The position numbers were made by a program, and so were the translations under genes. This document shows positions 16,552 through 26,129 of a DNA stretch of 64,000 bases, in pieces. A model generated the notes under the pieces. The model ran no database searches. It had not been told where the DNA came from and worked only from the letters and a program-made list of their open reading frames with translations. Each line of letters starts with the position of its first letter. Position 1 is the stretch's first letter. The DNA lies in NCBI RefSeq assembly GCF_963665245.1, contig NZ_OY762269.1, forward strand, positions 3,292,501 through 3,356,500. The letters run 5' to 3'. Source of the stretch: an uncultured Paludibaculum sp. GTDB lineage: Bacteria > Acidobacteriota > Terriglobia > Bryobacterales > Bryobacteraceae.

Positions 16552-16888
16552 TTTCGACCCCCGTGATCCGGCCAATCGCCGCTACAAACGCCTGCCACCC
16601 TTCGCGTTGCGCCGCCAGCACTTTCACGCCATTGGCCGTCAGCTGGTAATACCGGCGCCGCCGCTGCCCGCTCTTCTCCACCCAACGCCCCTGAATCCAG
16701 CCCCGCTTCTCCAACCGGTACAGCAACGGGTAGAGCGACGCCGCATGGAACCGGATGCCCCCCTCGGAACGATGCTCAATCAGCTTGCTGATCTCGTAAC
16801 CATGCCGCGGGATGCCCTCCAGCAACGAGAGGATCAGCAACTCCGCGCTCCCCTTTTTCCACTCGGCGTCAATTGATTTGGTTGCCAT
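16544..16888 (-). CDS. PadR-family transcriptional regulator
   Basis: A 114-residue winged-helix protein: ELLILSLLEGIPRHGYEISK, RFHAASLYPLLYRLEKRGWI and RRRYYQLTANG are the three conserved PadR blocks. It belongs to the short form (subfamily 2) without a long C-terminal dimer domain. The start at 16888 (MATKSIDAEWKKGS) is chosen over 16903 because GGGAGAG lies 5-6 bases ahead of it. It heads a two-gene operon with the ADOP permease, a pairing repeated at 36882-39830 with reversed order. Confidence 0.88.
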   Translation of the reverse strand: MATKSIDAEWKKGSAELLILSLLEGIPRHGYEISKLIEHRSEGGIRFHAASLYPLLYRLEKRGWIQGRWVEKSGQRRRRYYQLTANGVKVLAAQREGWQAFVAAIGRITGVENA

Positions 16889-16909
16889 ATATCGCTCTCC
16901 CATATATCG
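16886..16909. promoter_or_regulatory. direct repeat CATATATCG over the padR start, possible PadR site
   Basis: CATATATCG occurs at 16886-16894 and 16901-16909, 15 bp apart start to start, with the ribosome site of padR between them on the minus strand. PadR proteins often bind AT-rich ATATAT-containing sites at their own promoter, so this may be an autoregulatory site. The second copy makes the two alternative ATG codons. Confidence 0.4.
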
Positions 16910-16959
16910 TAGTCACGACTCCCAAGCCGGTCAAGTAAACTGTGTGCCACACCGCGCCC

Positions 16960-17023
16960 ATCCGGATTCACAGCTCATGCTCGAGATGGGCAAGTACAAC
17001 GAAGAGCTTGCGTCCACGGGTTA
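16960..17023 (+). pseudogene. fragment of a YCII/DGPF-domain protein
   Basis: In one frame the sequence reads PDSQLMLEMGKYNEELASTG followed by TAA. The EMGKYNEELxxAG string is characteristic of YciI-related DGPF-domain proteins, normally about 120 residues. Neither the N-terminus nor the rest of the domain is present. Short, so tentative. Confidence 0.4.
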
Positions 17024-17033
17024 AGGCCGGTGT

Positions 17034-17060
17034 GATCGGTAGCAGTTTCCGTTACCGATC
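17034..17060. terminator. inverted repeat in the padR/ankyrin intergenic gap
   Basis: GATCGGTA and TACCGATC form perfect 8 bp arms with an 11-base loop. It lies about 90 bp beyond the stop of the minus-strand ankyrin gene. No T-run is visible; terminator or protein-binding site are both possible. Confidence 0.35.
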
Positions 17061-17148
17061 CACATCAGGTCTTCCATCGCGCCATCGACGCCGTATGACG
17101 TAGGATCGGGCTGCGCGGCGGCCGGCGGACGTAGCGCTGCGGCGCGAT

Positions 17149-17985
17149 CTATTTGGCGGTCGCGGGTCGCTTGAGGATTGCTGCAAGATCCGGGAAGCCG
17201 GCCCGCTCCGCCGCTTCGAGCGGCGTGCGCCCCTGGGCGTCTTTCAGTGTCACATCCGCCCCGAGCGCCACAAGCGCTTCGACTGCTTTCGTCCGGCCCA
17301 TGGCGGACGCGACGTGCAGCGGCGTCTGGCCCTCGTCCCGAGTGCGGGCATTTACCTCCGCCCCTTGTTTCACGAGTTCGCGAATGACCTCCGGATGATC
17401 CCCCAAGGCGGCATCGTGGATCGGCTGAGTGCCCAGTCGGCTGATGGCGCCGGGCTTCGCTCCGCGCGCCAGCAACGCGCGAACACTATCCAGATCGCCC
17501 TTCAAGGCGGCCTCGGCCAGCGGTGTTGTGCCGTCGGCACCCGTGGTATTTGGATCGGCACCCAGCGCCAGCAGCATCTTCGTGACGCCGGGCTGACCGT
17601 GTATGGCGGAATACTCGAGGGACCACGGAGCCGGCCCGGACTGTGCCCGCGGTGATGGCGCTCCGAAATTCCTGAGCATGTACTCGATCCTGCTCCGGTC
17701 CTGCGGGTCGGCGATCCGGGCGGCAGCCTCCAAGGGGGTCCGGCCTTGCCGGTCGAGGGTTCTGCGATCGGCGCCGGCTTCGAGCAGCATCCAGACACAG
17801 GCCTTCTGGCGGGCGTCGATGGCGATGTGCAACGGGGGCAATCCGTTTTCATCCGGTTCGTTCAATGCCGGGTGCTGAGCGAGCACCTGCCGCATGCGTT
17901 CGGTGTTGCAGGTGCGCACCGTCTGATGAAGGTCCGCGGCGTGGGCCACAGCCAGAGACGCAAGCAAAGTGACCATCGTTCGCAT
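17149..17985 (-). CDS. secreted ankyrin-repeat protein
   Basis: A 278-residue protein with the signal peptide MRTMVTLLASLAVAHA and then ankyrin repeats to the end. Clear repeats are NGLPPLHIAIDARQKACVWM, QGRTPLEAAARIADP, DGTTPLAEAALKGDLDSVRA, GTQPIHDAALGDHPEVIREL, GQTPLHVASAMGRTKAVEAL and QGRTPLEAAERAGFPDLAAI, each followed by a LLxxGAD-type turn. Ankyrin repeats bind other proteins; a periplasmic or secreted location follows from the signal peptide. The open frame extends upstream to 18312 but that part is the reverse of the PIN-toxin remnant, so the start at 17985 is used. Partner and role unknown. Confidence 0.85.
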   Translation of the reverse strand: MRTMVTLLASLAVAHAADLHQTVRTCNTERMRQVLAQHPALNEPDENGLPPLHIAIDARQKACVWMLLEAGADRRTLDRQGRTPLEAAARIADPQDRSRIEYMLRNFGAPSPRAQSGPAPWSLEYSAIHGQPGVTKMLLALGADPNTTGADGTTPLAEAALKGDLDSVRALLARGAKPGAISRLGTQPIHDAALGDHPEVIRELVKQGAEVNARTRDEGQTPLHVASAMGRTKAVEALVALGADVTLKDAQGRTPLEAAERAGFPDLAAILKRPATAK

Positions 17986-18143
17986 AGGGTCAGGATATCG
18001 AAGAGCCGGAGGGCCGTGGCCGGGATGCCTCACGCACGCAGGCGACGCGCCGCAACGCGCGCTACCGAGTCGCGAACGCAGCGGCCGTATCTTCTCTCTG
18101 CCAGGGAATCCAGGACCTTCGCGGACAGTTCGCGAGGAGAGGC

Positions 18144-18517
18144 GGCGGTGCGAACGGGGCCTTGTACGTTTCCGAGGCGATCCTCGCCGAATACCGCGAG
18201 GTCCTGGCGCGGCCGGAGCTCCGGGTTCGCAAGGGGCTTCGTCAGCAGCTCCTCGAACAAAACCGTTGACCCAAAAGGGTCGTGCTGGTTCGATCCTCGC
18301 CCCGGCCACCACCTCTTGCTCTTATTGAGGAAGGCGAATCTCGTCAGATCGTCGCGCGCGCTCCTGGTGACGAAGGACCCGGACGACAACGAGTTCCTGG
18401 AATGCGCCGATGCGGCGCGGGCCGATTACTTCGTGACCGGCAATCAGAAGCATTTTCCGAAGTTCCGGAAGAAAACCGGTGATCACGTCGCGCGAGTTCC
18501 TTGCTACCGTGGCAGGC
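18144..18517 (+). pseudogene. PIN-domain toxin (VapC-like, COG1569 type), interrupted and frameshifted
   Basis: Three protein pieces in order belong to one PIN-family toxin. Frame one at 18144-18257 gives LYVSEAILAEYREVLARPEL, RVRKGLRQQLLE. After an inserted ~55 bp, another frame gives LLLLLRKANLVRSSRALLVT and KDPDDNEFLECADAARADYF, VTGNQKHFPKF at about 18313-18460. A third frame gives VITSREFLATVAG at about 18479-18517. DPDDN and the D in ARADY are PIN active-site acids. The N-terminal LDTN strand is missing. The insertion is the tRNA-like segment listed next. No antitoxin gene is visible. The gene is clearly dead. Confidence 0.75.
18258..18312 (+). other. tRNA 3'-end fragment (class II, Leu/Ser-like) inside the PIN pseudogene
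   Basis: The segment reads like the last third of a class II tRNA: a long variable arm GACCC-AAAA-GGGTC (18268-18281, perfect 5 bp stem), a T-arm GCTGG-TTCGATC-CTCGC with the invariant TTCGA loop and four of five stem positions pairable, then CCGGCCA and an encoded CCA end at 18309-18311. The 5' half (D arm and acceptor strand) is absent, so it is not a working tRNA. Removing about 55 bp rejoins the two halves of the PIN gene. Such 3' ends are what site-specific integrases leave or use as attachment sites. Confidence 0.5.
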
Positions 18518-18693
18518 CCATGGACGAGGGCGCTTCCTGCGAGTGTCCCGCAGCCGCACCAGATTGTGGCGCCCCTCCAAAGTTCGAAATCCGGCCAATG
18601 GTCTTGGCACGGAGAGCCGCGAACGTGTACGGCGTACCGAATCTCAATTTCGTCTTGACAGGAAAAATATTCGGTGATGAGCTGGATGAACCC

Positions 18694-19320
18694 ATGACGG
18701 CACTGCCTCAGCTCGAAATTGTTCGTGACCCGGCCCGGGCTGCCGCCATGATGCACCCGGTCCGGCTGCGGATCCTGCACGAGCTGAAAGAGCCTCAATC
18801 GGCCTCGTCCATCGGCCGGCACATCGACCTGCCCCGTCAGCAGGTGAACTATCACCTGCGCGAACTGGAGAAGGAGGGCTTTCTGTCGTTTGTTGAGGAG
18901 CGCCGCAAGGGGAACTGTCTGGAGCGGATTGTCCAGGCAACAGCGCAGTCGTATCTCATCAGTCCGGAGGCCCTGGGCGAGTTGGGACCTACGCCTGAAG
19001 CGCAGCGTGACCGCTTCTCCGCCGCCTACCTGGTATCGGCGGCGGCGCGTGTGATTCGCGATCTCGCCGTGTTGGGGCTGCGGGCGCGTAAGGCGAGCAA
19101 GCGGCTGTCGACGCTGACGCTCGAAACAGAAGTCCGGTTCCGCACGGCGGCGGACCGCAGCGCCTTTTCGGAAGAATTGGCCAGCACCTTGGCCCGGCTG
19201 GCCGCCCGCTATCACGACGCTTCGTCCAGCCAGGGCCGGGCCTTCCGGTTCGTGGTGGGTGCCTATCCGGCCATCACCAAACAGCAGGATGACGAGCCCG
19301 ACGGGGCCCAGCTCAGCTAG
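18694..19320 (+). CDS. ArsR-like winged-helix transcriptional regulator
   Basis: A 208-residue protein. Residues 5-75 are an ArsR-type winged helix-turn-helix (RAAAMMHPVRLRILHELKEP, SSIGRHIDLPRQQVNYHLRE, LEKEGFLSFVEERRKGNCLE). The remaining ~130 residues form an uncharacterised helical domain. No cysteine metal-binding motif is visible, so metal sensing is unlikely. It is followed 11 bp later by an SRPBCC gene with a good ribosome site (GGAGAGGACC), a pairing common in soil bacteria where the regulator controls its partner. The frame is open far upstream into the PIN remnant; ATG at 18694 is the first start that matches the domain. A TTGACA lies at 18655-18660. Confidence 0.82.
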   Translation: MTALPQLEIVRDPARAAAMMHPVRLRILHELKEPQSASSIGRHIDLPRQQVNYHLRELEKEGFLSFVEERRKGNCLERIVQATAQSYLISPEALGELGPTPEAQRDRFSAAYLVSAAARVIRDLAVLGLRARKASKRLSTLTLETEVRFRTAADRSAFSEELASTLARLAARYHDASSSQGRAFRFVVGAYPAITKQQDDEPDGAQLS

Positions 19321-19331
19321 AGGAGAGGACC

Positions 19332-20099
19332 ATGAGCGACCAGAAACGCAGCCACGATCTCAGCGTGGAGATCGATGCGACACCCGAACAGGTTTGGAAG
19401 GCGATCAGCGAAGGGGACCAGATCACCCGCTGGTTTGCGCCCATCGCCACGGTGGAACCCGGCGAGGGCGGCAAGGTGACGATCTCCTGGGGGCCGGGCA
19501 TGGAAGGCAGCGCGCCCATCACTGTCTGGGAGCCCGGCCACCGGCTGGCCTGGACGGAAGACCATGGCGAAAAGGGGCCGCGGGTGGTCGAGTTCACCGT
19601 GGAGAGCGGGGCGGGGAAGACCACTCTGCGCCTGGTGCACTCCGGCTTTGGAGCGGATGCCTCGTTCGACAGCGAGTACGAATCCACCGGCGGCGGGTGG
19701 ACGTCGTTCGTCCAGTTGCTGCGTTACGATCTGGAGAACACGCGCGGATGGGCCTCCCAGACTGTCAACAAGATGGCCATGATCACCCGGCCGCCTGCCG
19801 CCCTGATGGCGGACTTGAAGGCAGCTATCGCCTATGCGGACGCGGGATCCGGGCGATACCAGGCCAAACTGCCCAGCGGGACCGGAGTCGCCGGGACGGT
19901 GATCTTCCAGAGGGATCCGGGCTACCTGATCCTTGGGCTGGACTCCATCAAGGGTGGTTCCGTGGGCCTGTTTGCCGAGAAGTGGGGCGAGACCACGGCT
20001 CTCACCACGACCTGGTATCTCAAGGGCGATGCCGCCGCGCAGGCTGACAGCTTGCTGCAGGGTTGGGATGAACTGCTAAAGGACCTCACGCCGGCGTAA
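19332..20099 (+). CDS. SRPBCC/AHSA1-domain protein
   Basis: A 255-residue protein with the START-like (AHSA1) fold: HDLSVEIDATPEQVWKAISE, GDQITRWFAPIATVEPGEGG, and RVVEFTVESGAGKTTLRLVH. The first ~150 residues are one complete SRPBCC domain; the second part (about 150-255) looks like a degenerate relative. Members bind small hydrophobic ligands; in this context, next to an ArsR-type regulator, the ligand is unknown. The ribosome site AGAGGAGAGGACC just ahead of ATG fixes the start. Confidence 0.82.
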   Translation: MSDQKRSHDLSVEIDATPEQVWKAISEGDQITRWFAPIATVEPGEGGKVTISWGPGMEGSAPITVWEPGHRLAWTEDHGEKGPRVVEFTVESGAGKTTLRLVHSGFGADASFDSEYESTGGGWTSFVQLLRYDLENTRGWASQTVNKMAMITRPPAALMADLKAAIAYADAGSGRYQAKLPSGTGVAGTVIFQRDPGYLILGLDSIKGGSVGLFAEKWGETTALTTTWYLKGDAAAQADSLLQGWDELLKDLTPA

Positions 20100-20180
20100 C
20101 GGAGCGGCGAGGGCCGGCCGCCCGGAACCCTCGCCTATTCCCGGTTGTGCCGGAGCCGCATTAGCGCGATCATCACTCCC

Positions 20181-21077
20181 ATGCGGCATGCATTTCTGGT
20201 GGGTTTCTTCCTGGCTGCCTGTCCGGCTTTTGCCCAGCAGCAGGACTTCAGCAAGGTACAGATGAAGGTGACCCGGGTTTCCGGCAGCGTCTACATGCTG
20301 GAAGGCTCCGGGGGCAATATCGGCGTTTCGGCCGGTGAAGACGGCATCGTCATTGTCGACGATCAGTTCGCTCCGTTGGCCGGAAAGATCCGCGAGGCAC
20401 TGAAGGGCATCGTTGATAAACCCGTGCGTTTTGTCATCAACACGCATTTTCACGGCGACCATACGGGCGGAAACCTGGAGTTCGGCGGGACCTCGACGAT
20501 CATCGCTCAGGATAATGTCCGTAAACGCCTGATGGCGCCCAAACCTCCAGCGTCGGCCGCCCCCCAGGGTGCCCTCCCGGTCGTCACCTTTGAACACGAT
20601 GTGACCGTTCATATGAACGGTGAAGACATCCGGGCGCTTCATTTTCCGTCCGGTCACACCGACGGAGATGCCATCATCTTCTTCCCGAAGTCGAATGTCG
20701 TCCACATGGGTGACGACTTTGTGCGGTATGGGTTTCCCTTCATTGACGTGGATAGCGGGGGCAGCATCGACGGCATGATCGATGCGATGGAAAAGGCGAT
20801 CGCGATGCTCCCGGCCGATGTGAAGGTGATCCCCGGCCATGGCGCCCTTTCCACCGTCGACGACATTCGCGAGTACGTCAAGATGCTGAAAGGCACCCGG
20901 GAGGTCGTCAAACAGGGCATGGCCAGCGGGAAATCCGCTGACGATTTGAAGAAGGCCAAGGTGCTGGATGCCTGGCAAAAGTGGTCTGGCGACTTCATCA
21001 AAACCGACGGCTGGGTCGACACGCTCTACAACAGCCTGAGCGGGCACAAGAACGTCGGTTTCACGAAGCACAACTGA
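20181..21077 (+). CDS. secreted metallo-beta-lactamase-fold hydrolase
   Basis: A 298-residue protein with signal peptide MRHAFLVGFFLAACPAFAQ. The metal site is intact: HFHGDHTGG at about residues 89-97, FPSGHTDGDAII (third histidine), a conserved acid at HMGDDFV and the last histidine in VIPGHGALS. The closest known types are periplasmic cyclase/quinoprotein-relay MBL proteins; subclass B beta-lactamases have different loops, so resistance is not implied. The ATG at 20145 adds 12 residues before the signal peptide and is rejected. It is followed 36 bp later by tilS. Confidence 0.85.
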   Translation: MRHAFLVGFFLAACPAFAQQQDFSKVQMKVTRVSGSVYMLEGSGGNIGVSAGEDGIVIVDDQFAPLAGKIREALKGIVDKPVRFVINTHFHGDHTGGNLEFGGTSTIIAQDNVRKRLMAPKPPASAAPQGALPVVTFEHDVTVHMNGEDIRALHFPSGHTDGDAIIFFPKSNVVHMGDDFVRYGFPFIDVDSGGSIDGMIDAMEKAIAMLPADVKVIPGHGALSTVDDIREYVKMLKGTREVVKQGMASGKSADDLKKAKVLDAWQKWSGDFIKTDGWVDTLYNSLSGHKNVGFTKHN

Positions 21078-21112
21078 GCGTTGCGAGGCTATCCCTTTAC
21101 AATGGAGGCACG

Positions 21113-22501
21113 GTGCTGTTGCAACGTGTCGCCCGGACCATCGACAAATATGACATGCTGCGGCCCGGCGACCGTGTGGGGGTCGCGGTGTCCGGCGGCG
21201 CCGATTCGGTCTGCCTGGCCGCCGTTCTGCGCGAACTTTCAGCCCGGCTCGGAATTCAACTCCACATTCTCCATCTGAATCATGGGTTGCGCGGCACGGA
21301 ATCCGATGGTGACGCCGGCTTCGTGGCCGCTCTGGCCGGCGAATGGGGCCTGCCCTGTACGGTCGGGCGGATCGAGTTGCTGGACGGCAAAGGCAATCTG
21401 GAGCAGGAGGCGCGCCGGGCGCGGCAACGCTTCTTCCGCGAATCGGCCCGAACGCTCGACCTGCGGCGCGTCGCCACGGGGCACACCCTTTCTGATCAGG
21501 CCGAAACCGTACTCTTCCGGCTAGTACGTGGTACGGGACCGGCCGGCCTCACTGGGATCCTGCCGGTCACCGCCGAAGGAATCATCCGCCCCCTGCTCGA
21601 GGTGGAACGGGTCGATATCAGGGATTGGCTGGGGGCGCACGGACTCGTATGGCGTGAAGATTCGTCGAATCTTGATCTTCGTTTCCGGCGCAACGTCCTG
21701 CGACAGCGAATCCTGCCCGATTTGGAGACGCACGTCCGAACCGGTTCCGGCCGCGCGTTAGCCCGCCTGGCCTCCATCGCCGCTTCCGAGGAGGACTATT
21801 GGCGCGGCGTGGTGGAGGAGGCGTATCAAAGTAGTGTCTCGACCGAGAATCCTCTCATTTTCAATACGATAGAGATCCGAAGGTTGCATCCGGCGCTGGC
21901 CCGGCGCGTGCTGCGCCTGGGTTTGGAACGGGTGGCTGGTTCACTGCGCCGCTTCACCCACGAGCATATCGAGCGGCTGTTCCGTCTCGCGAGCCAGTTG
22001 GCCGGCGACGGGCAGGCCGTTCTGCCGGGGGTGTCCGCGTGGCGGTCGTTCGAGTGGCTGCGGCTGACGGCCGCAGGGGTGGACGCGGCCGAGGACTGGA
22101 GCGTTGAGCTGCCGGAACCCGGGCTCGCGCCAGGCGCTCCGGTCTCGTTGGAAGTGATTGAGGAAGCAGCCGTTTGGCCCGGCCCGGCGGAAGGGCCCGA
22201 TTGCCTATATAATGTAGGCAGAGATTGGTTGGATTTCGATCGTCTGTCTTTTCCACTGCTGCTACGGAACATGCGTGCTGGTGATACGTATCAGCCTATA
22301 GGGCGGGATGGGCCGCTGAAAGTGACGGACCTGATGCAGATGGAGCGGGTCCCCTCCTGGAACAGGCGGAATTGGCCGATGATCGTATCGAAAGGCCGCA
22401 TCGTGTGGTCTCGGAGGTTTGGTTCCGCCGCCTGGGCGGTAGCAGGGCCGGGTACCCGCCGCGTGCTGAGAGTGGGCGACCTTGAGGGAAATCGCGGGTA
22501 A
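21113..22501 (+). CDS. tilS: tRNA(Ile)-lysidine synthase
   Basis: A 462-residue enzyme that attaches lysine to C34 of the CAU-anticodon tRNA-Ile. The PP-loop SGGADS is at residues 27-32, followed by LHILHLNHGLRGTESDGDA and the HTLSDQAETVLFRLVRGTGP block of the N-terminal ATP pyrophosphatase domain. The middle TilS domain and the C-terminal TilS_C domain (LLLRNMRAGDTYQPIGRDG, KVTDLMQMERVP) are both present, so it is the long form. The start is GTG at 21113, preceded by GGAGG; the frame opens further up inside the MBL gene. tilS directly before ftsH is a widely conserved gene order. Confidence 0.92.
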   Translation: MLLQRVARTIDKYDMLRPGDRVGVAVSGGADSVCLAAVLRELSARLGIQLHILHLNHGLRGTESDGDAGFVAALAGEWGLPCTVGRIELLDGKGNLEQEARRARQRFFRESARTLDLRRVATGHTLSDQAETVLFRLVRGTGPAGLTGILPVTAEGIIRPLLEVERVDIRDWLGAHGLVWREDSSNLDLRFRRNVLRQRILPDLETHVRTGSGRALARLASIAASEEDYWRGVVEEAYQSSVSTENPLIFNTIEIRRLHPALARRVLRLGLERVAGSLRRFTHEHIERLFRLASQLAGDGQAVLPGVSAWRSFEWLRLTAAGVDAAEDWSVELPEPGLAPGAPVSLEVIEEAAVWPGPAEGPDCLYNVGRDWLDFDRLSFPLLLRNMRAGDTYQPIGRDGPLKVTDLMQMERVPSWNRRNWPMIVSKGRIVWSRRFGSAAWAVAGPGTRRVLRVGDLEGNRG

Positions 22502-22616
22502 AGTGGGCTCCAAGGTAGAAGTTACGGCCGGGCAGTGAATCAAAGTGGCCGTGGAATGCGTCTGAAGTAATAGCGTTACAATCGGTTGAACCGGTAGTAA
22601 GCGCGTTGGAGAGGGA

Positions 22617-24511
<1,895 letters not shown>

Positions 24512-24515
<4 letters not shown>

Positions 24516-25144
24516 TCCCTCCTTACCGCGTGTACCTGTTTGACGTCGACGGCACCCTGCTCGACTCCGCGCCCGATATCTGTGGCGCGGTCCGCGAGGC
24601 ACTGGGTGCCGAGGGCGTCGTGGACCTGGACGAGTCCTACCTTCGCAGCTTCGTCGGATTCCACCTCTTCGACCTGTTCGAGCAGGTGCTGCCGGCCAAT
24701 ACCCGCGAACAGAACGAAGAACTGCTGGCGCGCTACCGCAAGATCTATCTCGATCGGAAGCACCGGACGACTCACGTCTACGATGGAGTGCCTGAAATGT
24801 TGGGCGCCCTGGGCGGGTTGAAGTCGACTGCCACCACCAAGGGCAGCGAAACGGCCCGGGCCGTTCTCACGCAGTTTGGGCTGGTGTCGTTTTTCAATCA
24901 TGTGCAAGGGACTGACGGCTTCCCCTCGAAGCCCGAGCCCAACGTCATCATCAAGTCGCTGGAACTCTTTGGCGTGAGCCCGGAAGAGTGCCTGCTGATT
25001 GGCGATGCGGCGCCGGACATGGAAGCCGGCCGGCGTGCGGGCGTAAAAACCTGCGGTGTTGCGTGGGGCTACGGCGACCATGAAGCCATGCGTGCGCACG
25101 CCCCCGATTACTGGGTCTCTCATCCAAAAGAGTTGGTGTCATAA
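24512..25144 (+). CDS. HAD-superfamily phosphatase, phosphoglycolate-phosphatase-like
   Basis: A 210-residue HAD hydrolase starting with GTG, overlapping the ftsH stop by 4 bp (GTGA). Motif I is YLFDVDGTLLDSA, motif II lies in LKSTATTKGSETA (a threonine takes the usual place), the lysine motif III is in DGFPSKPEPNVI and motif IV is LLIGDAAPDMEAGRRAG. A helical cap domain lies between motifs I and II, as in Gph and beta-phosphoglucomutase relatives. Substrate cannot be fixed. The stop codon lies inside a long hairpin shared with the start of the next gene. Confidence 0.85.
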
Positions 25145-25168
25145 TCGTTCTCAGCGAACGATTATGAC
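25138..25168 (+). promoter_or_regulatory. 13 bp perfect hairpin containing the start codon of the next gene
   Basis: GTCATAATCGTTC and GAACGATTATGAC form a perfect stem closing TCAGC. The left arm carries the stop codon TAA of the HAD gene (25142-25144) and the right arm carries the ATG (25164-25166) of the isomerase gene. In RNA this would hide the start codon unless ribosomes finishing the upstream gene open it, which would couple the two genes. As DNA it is also a possible operator. There is no T-run, so it is not a terminator. Confidence 0.6.
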
Positions 25169-26039
25169 CCTCTCCCGCCGTCATCTCCTCTCCTCTTTCC
25201 TGGCCGCTCCGCTGGCCGGTTTTGCCGCGCCCGCCGCAGGCCGATTCAAAGTCTCCCTGGCCGAGTGGTCCATCCACAACGCGATCCAGAAGGGTAAACT
25301 CACGAATCTCGATTTCCCGCGCATTGCGCAGGAGAATAACTGCGAAGGACTGGAGTTCGTCAACACTCTGTGGGGCTCTCCGACGGCCGGTTACATCGCC
25401 CGTCTGAAGCGCCGCATGGCGGATACGGGCACCAAGCCGGTGCTGATCATGGTGGACGACGAGGGCATGATGGGCCATTCCGACAAGGCCCAGCGCATGA
25501 TGGCCGTGAAGAACCACCACAAGTGGGTGGATGCCGCGGCTGAGGTCGGCTGCCACTCCATCCGCACGAACATGTATCCCGAGAAGCAGCCCACGACTCC
25601 TGCCGAGATCGAAGCCTTCCTGGGCTACTGCGCCGAGAGCTTCACTGCTCTGTGTGGCTACGCGAAAACCGCCAACATCAACATCATCATCGAGAATCAC
25701 GGCGGCATCTCCTCGAATCCCGATGTCGTGCTGTCGCTGATGAAGAAGGTGGGCCTTCCGAACTTCGGCACGCTGCCCGATTTCGGCAACTTCCCGAAGG
25801 AGATCGATCGCTACGCTGCCGTTGCCAAGCTGATGACCTATGCCAAAGGCGCCAGCTTCAAGTGCCATTTCGATGGTGCCGGTGGAACCGAGGACCTCTA
25901 CGACATTCCGAAGATGCTGAAGATCGTCGAAGCGTCCAAGTACTCGGGCTATATCGGCATCGAGTTTGAAGGCAGCAAGCTGGACGAACTCGAGGGCATC
26001 AAGCTGGGCCGAAAGGCGCTGCGGGAGTACGGCGTCTAG
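25164..26039 (+). CDS. exported TIM-barrel sugar phosphate isomerase/epimerase
   Basis: A 291-residue protein. The N-terminus MTLSRRHLLSSFLAAPLAGF carries a Tat-like signal (SRRHLL). The remainder fits the xylose isomerase-like TIM-barrel family: FKVSLAEWSIHNAI, CEGLEFVNTLWG, CHSIRTNMYPE, IIIENHGGISS and YSGYIGIEFEG. Members include hydroxypyruvate isomerase and sugar epimerases; acidobacterial genomes contain many exported ones next to glycan genes. The upstream ATG at 25056 is inside the HAD gene. No ribosome site is visible ahead of the start other than bases in the hairpin, consistent with coupling to the upstream gene. Confidence 0.82.
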   Translation: MTLSRRHLLSSFLAAPLAGFAAPAAGRFKVSLAEWSIHNAIQKGKLTNLDFPRIAQENNCEGLEFVNTLWGSPTAGYIARLKRRMADTGTKPVLIMVDDEGMMGHSDKAQRMMAVKNHHKWVDAAAEVGCHSIRTNMYPEKQPTTPAEIEAFLGYCAESFTALCGYAKTANINIIIENHGGISSNPDVVLSLMKKVGLPNFGTLPDFGNFPKEIDRYAAVAKLMTYAKGASFKCHFDGAGGTEDLYDIPKMLKIVEASKYSGYIGIEFEGSKLDELEGIKLGRKALREYGV

Positions 26040-26129
26040 CCCGCTGCCGTTCCCGCTGGCTGCGCAGAAATTCAATCAGTTGTCATAGCTTCCTGCTATG
26101 GTTTTCAGGTAGGAAATCGGTAGACATCT

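Noticed and set aside
15346..16566. 406-codon plus-strand open frame
   Set aside because: Antisense shadow of the first ADOP permease; no signal, domain or ribosome site.
18258..18312. functional tRNA gene
   Set aside because: Only the 3' third is present; the D arm, the anticodon arm and the 5' acceptor strand are missing.
17746..18693. N-terminal extension of the ArsR-like regulator
   Set aside because: It runs antisense to the ankyrin gene and through the PIN remnant in a mixed frame.
20181..21077. beta-lactam resistance gene
   Set aside because: The metallo-beta-lactamase fold is present but the context and loop motifs fit general MBL-fold hydrolases; no evidence for lactam activity.
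25138..25168. intrinsic terminator between the HAD and isomerase genes
   Set aside because: The stem is strong but there is no T-run and it overlaps the next start codon.
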